Numbered from the stretch's first letter, positions 1-5,493 are shown. The stretch: DNA of 6,046 bases from JBDKUD01 sp050943315 (GCA_050943315.1 JBMNOY010000079.1:1-6046); one strand, 5' to 3'. Made by a program: numbers and translations. Notes: a model not told the origin generated them from the letters alone.

Positions 1-3
1 TCA

Positions 4-798
4 TTAGCCCAATAGCAAGCGGTCGTTGTCCAGTTCCTGGCCGCTGCGGCGGCCGAAGAGCTCAATCAGCTTGTCCACCGTCATTTCCCGGCGTTCCTCT
101 CCGGATATATCCAGAATAATACGGCCGTCGTGCATCATAATGGTACGGGTCCCGTATTCCAGGGCAGCTTTCATATTATGGGTAACCATCAGGGTACAGA
201 GCTGGTACTGCTCCACCAGTTCCCAGGTTAAATGCAGCACCTGCCGGGCTGCCGACGGGTCCAGAGCGGCGGTATGCTCATCCAGCAAGAGCAGCTTGGG
301 TTTTACAATGGTAGCCATCAGCAAAGTAAGGGCCTGCCGCTGGCCCCCGGAGAGCAAGCCTACCTTTTGCTTCATACGGTCTTCCAGTCCCAGTCCCAAG
401 CGGGCCAGGTGGTCCCGGAACAATTTGGCGTCAGCTTTACGGATTCCCCACTGCAGACCGTGAGGTTTACCTTTGGCATAAGCCATGGCCAGGTTTTCTT
501 CAATGGTCATATCAAAGGCCGTTCCCTTAAGGGGATCCTGAAATACCCGGCCAATGTACTGGGATCTTTTATACTCCGGCCAATAGGTAATATCCATAGA
601 ATCCAGCAGAATACTGCCTTTATCCGCTTCATATACTCCGGCTATACAGTTTAGCAGGGTGGACTTGCCGGCGCCATTTCCACCGATAACGGTTACAAAT
701 TCCCCAGCTGCCAGGGTCAGGTCTACTTCATCTACAGCCAGTTTCTCATTGGTACTGCCCATAGAGAAGGTTTTACTTAAACCGCGGACTTCCAGCAT
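4..798 (-). CDS. trpZ: ABC transporter ATP-binding protein of a TrpXYZ-type (tryptophan) importer
   Basis: 264-aa cytoplasmic ATPase that powers import through the adjacent permease. Seen in the sequence: Walker A GGNGAGKST at residues 39-47, Q-loop Q87, ABC signature LLSGGQRQA at 148-156, Walker B LLLLDE at 169-174 with D173 and E174, D-loop ALDP at 178-181, and switch histidine H207. The set is complete, so the protein should be active. The length is normal for a single-domain ABC ATPase. The ATG start has an AAGGAGG site (807-813) 8 nt upstream, inside the end of the permease gene; only 3 nt separate the permease stop from this start, so translational coupling is likely. The gene ends in tandem stops (TAA then TGA). 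It is the third gene of the operon. The ATPase alone does not fix the substrate; the tryptophan assignment is inferred from the TrpX-like binding protein and the Trp T-box leader. The symbol follows the streptococcal trpXYZ naming. Confidence 0.85.
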   Translation of the reverse strand: MLEVRGLSKTFSMGSTNEKLAVDEVDLTLAAGEFVTVIGGNGAGKSTLLNCIAGVYEADKGSILLDSMDITYWPEYKRSQYIGRVFQDPLKGTAFDMTIEENLAMAYAKGKPHGLQWGIRKADAKLFRDHLARLGLGLEDRMKQKVGLLSGGQRQALTLLMATIVKPKLLLLDEHTAALDPSAARQVLHLTWELVEQYQLCTLMVTHNMKAALEYGTRTIMMHDGRIILDISGEERREMTVDKLIELFGRRSGQELDNDRLLLG

Positions 799-801
799 TG
801 C

Positions 802-1707
802 TTAGACCTCCTTATGGACCGATTCCCGAGAACGTTTATGCCGGGACATCAGACCTTCTTTGATAACCGGGCTGGCCAGAGCCAGGGTAACTATAAAGGC
901 CGACACCAGCTTAAGGTCAGTGGGTGGCATACCCAGGTGCAGGGCAACGGCGATTACCAATCGATACAACATGGCTCCCAGTACCACCGCTATCAGCCGG
1001 CGCAGCAGGGAACTGGTGCCAAAAATTACTTCACCGATTATTACCGAAGCCAGGCCAATTATCACCATACCCACACCCATGCTGACATCAGCAAAGGATT
1101 GGTACTGGGCGATCATGGCTCCGGACAGGGCTACCAGGGTGTTAGCTAAGCCCAGCCCGAACAATATGGTGGTATCAGTATGTACCCCTACTGCTCGCAC
1201 CATTTGATCATTATCCCCGGTGGCTCTTAGGACCAAGCCAAAGCGGGTCTGCAGGAACAAATACAGTAAAACAATTACCACCAGCAGCATAATTAAAGGA
1301 AGCAGCCATTGAGTATGGACCTCCAGAGAGGTTCCCTGCCAGGCATTCAAAACCGTAGGCTGGTTAAGCAGGGGGATATTGGCCCGATTGGCCATGACCC
1401 GCAAATTTACCGAATAAAGACCCAGCATGACCAGTATGCCCGCCAGCAGAGGCTGGATTTTCAGTTTGGTGTAGAGTAGGGCAGTTACATTACCGGCCAA
1501 CCATCCGGCGGCCATAGCTGCCGGTATGGCCAGGAAAGGATGACCCATAGTGCACAGCATAGCTGAGACAGCAGCTCCCAGAGTAAAGCTGCTGTCTACA
1601 GTTAAATCCGGCATGTTAAGAGTGCGAAAGGAGATGAATACTCCCAGAGCCATCAGGGCATAAATGATGCCCAGCTCCACTGTACCCTGCAAAGCTAGTA
1701 AACTCAT
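802..1707 (-). CDS. trpY: ABC transporter permease of a TrpXYZ-type (tryptophan) importer
   Basis: 301-aa polytopic membrane protein that forms the translocation channel. It resembles the branched-chain amino acid/monosaccharide permease superfamily (BPD_transp_2), in the subgroup that partners PF04392-type binding proteins. About eight to nine hydrophobic segments are visible, starting near residues 8-27, 40-55, 57-80, 86-105 and 133-152, with more in the C-terminal half. Residues 32-47 (PDLTVDSSFTLGAAVS) and the ALSGAMIAQYQSFADVSMGV stretch are typical of the subgroup. The C-terminus is short and basic. The ATG start has AAAGGGG (1718-1724) 10 nt upstream. It is separated from the binding-protein gene by 275 bp containing a GC-rich inverted repeat, but it abuts the ATPase gene. 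No second promoter is evident in the gap, so co-transcription from the T-box promoter is assumed. Substrate specificity is inferred from the context. Confidence 0.83.
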   Translation of the reverse strand: MSLLALQGTVELGIIYALMALGVFISFRTLNMPDLTVDSSFTLGAAVSAMLCTMGHPFLAIPAAMAAGWLAGNVTALLYTKLKIQPLLAGILVMLGLYSVNLRVMANRANIPLLNQPTVLNAWQGTSLEVHTQWLLPLIMLLVVIVLLYLFLQTRFGLVLRATGDNDQMVRAVGVHTDTTILFGLGLANTLVALSGAMIAQYQSFADVSMGVGMVIIGLASVIIGEVIFGTSSLLRRLIAVVLGAMLYRLVIAVALHLGMPPTDLKLVSAFIVTLALASPVIKEGLMSRHKRSRESVHKEV

Positions 1708-1717
1708 TGGTGCAGTG

Positions 1718-1813
1718 CCCCTTTAATATAAAAATTGACAACCAAAAACTAGGCGATCGCCGCCTGAAGAACAGACCACGATGAATGAAAACTTAAATCT
1801 GTCATCGCGAGGA
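1718..1813 (-). other. Upstream part of the permease leader: RBS and small palindrome
   Basis: This is the permease-proximal part of the 275-bp gap. It holds the AAAGGGG ribosome binding site (1718-1724) and a perfect 10-bp palindrome GGCGATCGCC at 1752-1761, nested in an AGGCG/CGCCT inverted repeat at 1751-1765. I see no credible -35/-10 pair or open reading frame here. The palindrome shares the GCGATC core with the larger repeat next to it, so it may be a decayed relative; that is inference. Confidence 0.35.
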
Positions 1814-1892
1814 GCGAAGCGACGTGGCGATCTATAAACTCAAACCGTAGATAGGCATAGAGATTGCCACGCGCTGCGCGCTCGCAATGACA
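1800..1892. repeat. GC-rich imperfect inverted repeat (dispersed-repeat type) between trpX and trpY
   Basis: The left arm at 1800-1833 and the right arm at 1861-1892 are imperfect reverse complements (34 and 32 bases) separated by a 27-base spacer. Both outer ends read TGTCAT inward and both inner ends read AGAT or ATCT at the spacer. Each arm also has internal GC-rich symmetry (for example GCGCTGCGCGC on the right). The arm type, with TGTCATNGCGAG at the outer end and GTGGCNATCT at the inner end, resembles short interspersed repeats I recall from several anaerobe genomes; copy number cannot be judged from one window. Transcribed, it would form a long stem-loop between the binding-protein and transporter-core cistrons, where such structures can protect upstream mRNA or act as partial terminators. 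No T-run follows on the minus strand, so it is not a standard intrinsic terminator. Confidence 0.7.
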
Positions 1893-1927
1893 CATAAGAA
1901 GGCTTCGGGTTTGTAATCGCTAGGGCA

Positions 1928-1963
1928 TTTTCACAGCAATGACATAGTTTTTTTCACAGCGAT
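1928..1963. repeat. 13-bp direct repeat just downstream of trpX
   Basis: TTTTCACAGCAAT (1928-1940) and TTTTCACAGCGAT (1951-1963) match at 12 of 13 bases and start 23 bp apart. The GCAATGACA segment following the first copy also occurs at the end of the neighbouring inverted repeat, so this may be debris of the same repeat insertion. No function is evident. Confidence 0.45.
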
Positions 1964-1982
1964 AAAGGATTAAACCTGGTTT

Positions 1983-2987
1983 CTACTCGAATATTTCCGC
2001 AGCTTCCTTCATGACATCTTCCGGTATGGTAATACCGATAGCCTCAGCAGTAGTCTTGTTCAGGTATATTTGCATGTCGCTCATGGTCTTGACCGGAATA
2101 TCCCCGGGTTTTTGGCCTTCCAGAATCTGCACAGCTATATTGGCAGTCTCCTGACCCAGTTCAACGTAGTTGATACCGCAGGTTGCCAGACCCCCATCCT
2201 TAACCATGGAATCAGCACCTACATATACTGGTATTTTGGCCTGGTTGGCTACCTGAGATACCACCGGCATAGCTGAGGCTATGGTGTTATCAATGGGAGA
2301 AAAAATAGCATCAGCTTTGTCCGCCAGAGATGCGGTAGCCTGTTGGACTTCCGAAGAATTCATAACCGTTGCTTCAATGACAGTTAAGCCGTTTTTGGCG
2401 GCATATTCTTTCAGATTGTTAATAACAGCAATCGAATTGGTCTCCCCGGAGTTGTAGAGCGCTCCCACGGTTTTTATATCCGGGGTAACGCGCATGGCCA
2501 ATTCCATAATCTTTTCCGCCGAGACTGCATCCGAGGTGCCGGTTGCATTACCTCCGGGCTTCTCCAGGCTGTCAACCAGACCGGAGCCTACCGGATCGGT
2601 GCAGGCGGAAAACACTACCGGTATGTCCTTGGTCTCACCCACAGCCGCTTGGGCGGAAGGGGTAGCAATGGCTACAATCAGGTCATAGCGGTTGTTGGAA
2701 AACTTCTGGCAGATGGTTTTCAAGTTAGTTTGATCGTTTTGGGCATTTTGGTAATCAATTACAATGTTTTCTCCATCCCGGTAGCCCTTTTCTGCAAGTT
2801 GAGCAACGAAGGATTCGCGAATGGTATTAAGGGATGGATGTTCCACAATCTGGACAATACCAATTTTGATTTGATCCTCAGCCGGGGACTGAGCGTCATT
2901 GCTCCCCATTGACGAGCACCCCACTGCCGATACCAACAGCATAACCGTAACCAACAAAGATACCGTAATCGACACAACCTTTTTCAT
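1983..2987 (-). CDS. trpX: Substrate-binding lipoprotein of a TrpXYZ-type (tryptophan) ABC importer
   Basis: About 334-aa extracytoplasmic binding protein of the ABC_sub_bind family (PF04392), the family of streptococcal TrpX. It starts MKK, followed by a hydrophobic signal segment (residues 4-21) and a lipobox-like AVGC; C24 is the likely lipidation site, anchoring it outside the membrane. A polar, low-complexity linker follows. The mature domain opens with IKIGIVQIVEHPSLNTIRE, the hallmark first strand and ligand loop of the family, followed by ATPSAQAAV, VVFSACTDPVGSGLV and GTSDAVSAEKIMEL. Two alpha/beta lobes of normal length are present. Start choice: an in-frame ATG at 2993 is only 1 nt from AGGAGG, while the ATG at 2985-2987 has ideal 7-nt spacing, so I use the latter. 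It is the first gene of the operon, behind a T-box and a candidate TRAP site. Tryptophan as substrate is inferred from the family and the UGG specifier; tyrosine is less likely because the T-box bulge predicts G73. Confidence 0.87.
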   Translation of the reverse strand: MKKVVSITVSLLVTVMLLVSAVGCSSMGSNDAQSPAEDQIKIGIVQIVEHPSLNTIRESFVAQLAEKGYRDGENIVIDYQNAQNDQTNLKTICQKFSNNRYDLIVAIATPSAQAAVGETKDIPVVFSACTDPVGSGLVDSLEKPGGNATGTSDAVSAEKIMELAMRVTPDIKTVGALYNSGETNSIAVINNLKEYAAKNGLTVIEATVMNSSEVQQATASLADKADAIFSPIDNTIASAMPVVSQVANQAKIPVYVGADSMVKDGGLATCGINYVELGQETANIAVQILEGQKPGDIPVKTMSDMQIYLNKTTAEAIGITIPEDVMKEAAEIFE

Positions 2988-2994
2988 TTCCATT

Positions 2995-3001
2995 CCTCCT
3001 T
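2995..3001 (-). promoter_or_regulatory. Shine-Dalgarno of trpX, deciding the start codon
   Basis: AAGGAGG on the minus strand. It is 7 nt from the ATG at 2987 and only 1 nt from the in-frame ATG at 2993, so the downstream ATG is favoured. The AGGAGG core can pair with an upstream strand at 3066-3078, which would hide it. Confidence 0.8.
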
Positions 3002-3023
3002 GAAATTAATCTAATCTGGTGTG

Positions 3024-3061
3024 CTCATCTCTGCTCCGCTCGTCTCAACTCCACTCATCTA
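3024..3061 (-). promoter_or_regulatory. Candidate TRAP (MtrB) binding site: eight (G/U)AG repeats with 2-nt spacers
   Basis: Read on the minus strand, the array is UAG followed by seven GAG triplets, with spacers AU, UG, UU, AC, CG, CA, AU: eight consecutive triplets with an exact 5-nt period. TRAP is an 11-subunit ring that, when loaded with free tryptophan, wraps RNA with GAG or UAG triplets, ideally spaced by 2 nt; known sites have roughly 9-11. Three further in-phase slots (CAC, GAU, GAU, down to 3009) could be degenerate repeats giving 11 positions, and a separate UAG lies at 3011-3013. The site is downstream of the T-box terminator and 22 nt before the trpX Shine-Dalgarno, so control of translation initiation is expected. 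No mtrB gene is in the window, so the presence of TRAP is inferred. Confidence 0.75.
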
Positions 3062-3086
3062 AGATAGAGGTATGGAAAGGGCCGCC

Positions 3087-3125
3087 AAATAAAAAACACC
3101 TATCCTTAAGTTTAAGGACAGATGT
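3087..3125 (-). terminator. Intrinsic terminator of the T-box leader
   Basis: On the transcript a 13-bp stem (ACAUCUGUCCUUA with UAAGGAUAGGUGU, including two G-U pairs) closes an AACU loop and is followed by a U-run interrupted by one A (3087-3096). Its 5' arm reuses AUCUGUCCUU, which is the 3' half of the antiterminator, so the two structures exclude each other as in other T-box leaders. Confidence 0.85.
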
Positions 3126-3145
3126 AAAATCTGCGGTGCCACCTT
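3114..3145 (-). promoter_or_regulatory. T-box antiterminator element
   Basis: AAGG pairs with CCUU and CAGAU pairs with AUCUG around the UUUAC loop, leaving the UGGCACCG bulge free to bind the tRNA acceptor end. The 3' half is shared with the terminator stem, so pairing here blocks termination. Confidence 0.85.
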
Positions 3146-3356
3146 ATTTGGTACCTGAGTACCCGCTCGCAGAGTGCTGACACACCCATAGCCCTCTAAC
3201 GCAGGCCAAGCGTTGCAAGCTACTGCAGTCACTAGACTGGTTCGCTCCACCCTCCGGGGCCCATTTGTCCACTCCATCTCCCGCCGGGATTCCAGCTTGC
3301 CCCGACTCTCTGTAGGGCTGGTGGTGGTTTTACTCCCTCATCATCGGTGTATCATC

Positions 3357-3386
3357 ATAATAACCAGCGGGAAAACTAATTGTCAA
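3357..3386 (-). promoter_or_regulatory. Sigma-A-type promoter of the trpXYZ operon
   Basis: A perfect -35 TTGACA (3381-3386) and a -10 TATTAT (3357-3362; five of six consensus bases) are separated by 18 bp. The predicted transcription start is near 3349-3351, immediately before the first conserved T-box Stem I elements. Confidence 0.8.
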
Positions 3387-3435
3387 TCCTAATTTCCTCA
3401 CGAAGCTGCTTATCGTAGGCACGGGCTGTGTATAG

Positions 3436-3925
3436 ATATGTAAAGAACCCAATAATTCAAATGTTCTAAGTGTTTCGGGGATTCAGGAAGTCATGGATGA
3501 TGGAATATACACCATCAACGCAGGGATAATAAATCTCTCCGCAGAAGTAAAATGGGACCGTAAAGGAGCTAAAAAACGATTTTCATGTATCACAAGAGCT
3601 TTTTTTAGGGCTATCTCTGCCTGATAAAGCAATACTTAATATAAAGGTTGAAAATAAACAGACTTATTTAGGCCCAATTCTTGGGGTTTTTATTAGCGAA
3701 GAAAAAATACCAAGCTCTCATTTGGAGAGTGGGATAGTATATTTGTATGTACTAATGTTTATGGCTTACCACTGGATTGGGCAAAATATCTTGCTAGAAG
3801 TATGTATGCCACAAATACTGTTATCTAGCTTACCGGAAGATTTCTGCTGTTTTTGGATAACAATTGACTTAGTAAATATTTGCTTGAACTTTCTGCTACT
3901 TTACGTTTTCCATACTTCTGCATGA
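3436..3925 (+). pseudogene. Decayed YheC/YheD-like spore-coat-associated protein fragment
   Basis: There is no intact gene here, but a broken coding pattern is visible in two frames. Frame A (from 3436, ATG at 3493) reads ...VMDDGIYTINAGIINLSAEVKWD. A frame change near 3551 then gives frame B: KNDFHVSQELFLGLSLPDK, AILNIKVENK and TYLGPILGVFIS. The order 'basic/polar strand, VS..L...L.LPD, then LGPILGVF' matches the N-terminal region of the YheC/YheD family (ATP-grasp-like, endospore-coat-associated), where LGP(V/I)IGI is a hallmark. Frame B stays open to a stop at 3923-3925, but its sequence after about 3725 no longer looks like the family; another frame there reads TNVYGLPLDWAKYLARSMY before a stop. 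Intact members are several times longer, so the ATP-grasp part is missing. I see this as a dead remnant, with moderate confidence in the family. Confidence 0.5.
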
Positions 3926-4036
3926 GTGCTTGCAACTATTTATCAGTCTGTGCAGTTGATGAAATTCCATTAAAGTGTCAGGTTACCAATTTTCTACGCC
4001 TTTAAGCCTAAACTTATCCTCCTGGGGGCCGGGTGC

Positions 4037-4064
4037 AAAGGTTCGATTCCTCTCAGGTGTACCA
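4037..4064 (+). pseudogene. Truncated tRNA 3' end (T-arm and acceptor strand with CCA)
   Basis: The pattern is the last third of a tRNA: T-stem AAAGG, 7-nt loop TTCGATT, CCTCT, acceptor 3' strand CAGGTGT, discriminator A and encoded CCA at 4062-4064. The T-stem has one A-C mismatch. A matching 5' acceptor strand (ACACCTG or GCACCTG) is absent from the preceding 100 bases, and no D-arm or anticodon arm can be formed, so this is not a functional tRNA. Amino-acid identity cannot be determined. It is followed after 13 nt by an intrinsic terminator, as real tRNA genes often are. Confidence 0.6.
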
Positions 4065-4077
4065 TCCAAAATACAGG

Positions 4078-4108
4078 CACTTTCAGCACCCGCTGAGAGT
4101 GTTTTTTT
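4078..4108 (+). terminator. Intrinsic terminator behind the tRNA fragment
   Basis: A 10-bp stem CACTTTCAGC/GCTGAGAGTG (one G-T wobble) with the loop ACCC is followed by seven T residues at 4102-4108. It is oriented on the plus strand and has no intact gene to serve, so it probably belonged to the truncated tRNA gene. Confidence 0.8.
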
Positions 4109-4338
4109 AGTCCGACAGAATTTTTTAGAATTTAGATATTATAATCAGATACTGATAATTTCTTTTAATGACTCCTGAAACTTAACTTTTGCTTGTTATC
4201 TGAGACTCACATCTTTACAATGCTGTTTTCCTCCAAAACCGATGCCGAACCCCTTCACACCAGTTCCCATTAATATATCGGGTTATCTTAATACTATCAA
4301 TTACATTAGTAAAAGAACATAGGTGAGAATGCTCCTTC
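4109..4338. other. AT-rich stretch without a recognisable gene
   Basis: I find no supported gene on either strand. The only open frames are short, such as a 24-codon glycine-rich one at 4196-4270 (minus) without a ribosome binding site. An imperfect inverted repeat, GAATGCTCC (4327-4335) with GGAGACATTC (4349-4358), spans the stop codon of the cysteine desulfurase gene. It has no T-run, so it is a weak candidate for that gene's transcript end. Confidence 0.4.
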
Positions 4339-5493
4339 CTAACCTAACGGAGACATTCTTCGCAGGTTGGTGATAATTTGGGGAAGAACCTCTAGGACAT
4401 AATCTACATCTTCATCGGTGTTATCTTTACCCATAGTTAACCGTAGTGAACCATGAGCTACTTCGTAAGGTACCCCCATTGCCAATAAGACATGAGAAGG
4501 ATCCAGGGAACCAGACGTACACGCAGATCCGCTGGAAGCCATTATTCCTAATCCATCCAGCATCAATAATATGGACTCACCCTCCACAAACTCAAAGCAA
4601 AAGCTGACACTACCTGGTATACGATTATGGGGATGACCGGTAAGTCTTGCATTAGGAATGGTTTTCATTATGCCTTTAATTAAACGATTTCCGAGATGAT
4701 TCAATTTTTCTGCTCGTTCGCGCATATGATATCCTGCTAATTCAGCTGCCTTGCCTAAGCCTACAATTCCTGGGACATTTTCCGTTCCTGCTCTTAGCCT
4801 TCGTTCTTGACCACCACCATGGAGGAAACTGCTGATTTTAATACCCTTTTTTACGAACAGGAAACCAACCCCCTTGGGACCATAAAGCTTATGACTTGAT
4901 CCAGATAGTAAATCAATACCCATATCCTTCACATCAACAGGTATTTTGCCCAGTGATTGTACAGCATCAGTGTGAAAAGCTGCTCCCCCCTGGTGGGCAA
5001 TACCTGCTAGTTCCTTGATAGGCTGAATCGTTCCTACTTCATTGTTCGCATGCATAATAGAAACCAATGTAGTGTTAGATTTGATTGCCTTTTCTAAAAC
5101 ATCAGGTTCAACCAGACCATAATTATTTACTGGTAAAATAGTGATTTCATAACCCTGCTTTTCTAAATATTCACAAGTATGCAGTATCGCATGATGTTCG
5201 ATTGCCGAGGTTATTAAATGATTTCCTCTTTTCCGATTAACCTCCATATAGGTTATCAGAGCCTGATTATCGGCTTCTGTCCCCCCGCTGGTAAAAATTA
5301 TTTCCTGAGAAGAAGCATTTATTAACCCGGCTACCTGCCCACGAGCCTTTTCAATCGCACGCCGCGCATTCTGTCCCAAAGAGTATATACTTGATGGATT
5401 ACCACATTCTTCCTTGTAATAAGGTATCATTTCCTTAAATACATCCGGGTCAACCGGAGTAGTAGCACTGTGGTCCATATATACAGTTCGCAC
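4339..5493 (-). CDS. nifS: Cysteine desulfurase, NifS/IscS family
   Basis: 384-aa PLP enzyme that removes sulfur from L-cysteine (giving alanine and an enzyme-bound persulfide) for iron-sulfur cluster or thionucleoside synthesis in the cytoplasm. Seen: N-terminal YMDHSATTPVD; SGGTEADN at 69-76; H100 in the AIEHHA motif that stacks on PLP; N151 in HANNEVG; D176 and Q179 in TDAVQS; the Schiff-base lysine K202 in SGSSHKLYGPKG; RAGTEN at 234-239; and the catalytic C325 in SSGSACTSG. The set is complete and the protein should be active. The length is slightly short compared with E. coli IscS but normal for clostridial NifS. It starts with GTG (5491-5493), with GGAGGT (5501-5506) 7 nt upstream; no better ATG fits. 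No scaffold gene (nifU/iscU), iscR or mnmA follows within the window, which is unusual for this lineage. The family is certain; the choice between the NifS and IscS names is conventional. Confidence 0.93.
   Translation of the reverse strand: MRTVYMDHSATTPVDPDVFKEMIPYYKEECGNPSSIYSLGQNARRAIEKARGQVAGLINASSQEIIFTSGGTEADNQALITYMEVNRKRGNHLITSAIEHHAILHTCEYLEKQGYEITILPVNNYGLVEPDVLEKAIKSNTTLVSIMHANNEVGTIQPIKELAGIAHQGGAAFHTDAVQSLGKIPVDVKDMGIDLLSGSSHKLYGPKGVGFLFVKKGIKISSFLHGGGQERRLRAGTENVPGIVGLGKAAELAGYHMRERAEKLNHLGNRLIKGIMKTIPNARLTGHPHNRIPGSVSFCFEFVEGESILLMLDGLGIMASSGSACTSGSLDPSHVLLAMGVPYEVAHGSLRLTMGKDNTDEDVDYVLEVLPQIITNLRRMSPLG

Larger units (their letters stand above)
2987..3078 (-). promoter_or_regulatory. 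Potential ribosome-site-sequestering hairpin with the triplet repeats in its loop
   Basis: On the transcript, the segment from 3078 to 3066 (UUUCCAUACCUCU) can pair with the segment from 2999 to 2987 (GGAGGAAUGGAAA). The two helices are UUUCCAU/AUGGAAA (7 bp) and CCUCU/GGAGG (5 bp, one G-U), separated by a single A-A mismatch: 12 of 13 positions pair. The 3' strand contains the Shine-Dalgarno core and the first base of the start codon. The intervening loop of about 66 nt contains the whole (G/U)AG repeat array. The pairing is seen directly; its function as a translational switch is inferred. Confidence 0.6.
3087..3350 (-). promoter_or_regulatory. T-box riboswitch, tryptophan-specific, controlling trpXYZ transcription
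   Basis: A cis-acting leader that binds uncharged tRNA-Trp and prevents early termination. Elements in transcript order: GGGAGUA (about 3330-3336) as the 5' side of the specifier loop; AGAGAGUCGGGG with GCUGGAAUCCCG (about 3285-3312) as the Stem I distal loop; a helix CCAC/GUGG, then ACAAA and the specifier UGG (3261-3263); a closing GGG/CCC pair; a Stem II region; the Stem III hairpin GGUAC-UCAG-GUACC (3150-3163); and the T-box AAGGUGGCACCGCAG (3131-3145). The bulge UGGC (3138-3141) has C as the variable base, predicting a G73 discriminator; bacterial tRNA-Trp has G73, whereas tRNA-Tyr has A73. The specifier position was chosen by analogy with the glyQS leader. Other UGG triplets occur nearby, but only this one sits between the two helices. 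Confidence 0.9.

Noticed and set aside
26..654. Plus-strand open frames over the ATPase gene, and similar ones at 814-1207, 2070-2912 and 5709-5936
   Set aside because: They are antisense shadows of well-supported genes, without ribosome sites or recognisable motifs.
1800..1892. CRISPR repeat or intrinsic terminator
   Set aside because: There is only one inverted pair with no regularly spaced units, and no T-run follows on the transcribed strand.
2985..2993. Upstream in-frame ATG at 2993 as the trpX start
   Set aside because: It is only 1 nt from AGGAGG; the ATG at 2987 has 7-nt spacing and gives a standard MKK lipoprotein signal.
3059..3277. 72-aa minus-strand open frame
   Set aside because: It lies across the T-box structure, whose conserved RNA elements explain the sequence.
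3376..3459. Minus-strand tail reading ARAYDKQLREEIRIDN before a stop
   Set aside because: It looks protein-like but is under 30 codons after an in-frame stop and overlaps the promoter; it is too short to support.
3330..3480. Minus-strand frame of nearly 50 codons (RTFELLGSLHIYTQ...) with no start codon near its 5' end
   Set aside because: It overlaps the promoter and the first T-box elements, has no ribosome site, and shows no recognisable family.
4231..4260. Slight resemblance to 5S rRNA (GATGCCGAAC)
   Set aside because: Only about ten bases match, and neither flank fits the 5S structure.
4196..4270. 24-aa glycine-rich minus-strand open frame
   Set aside because: It has no ribosome binding site, no family match that I can name, and lies in AT-rich debris.
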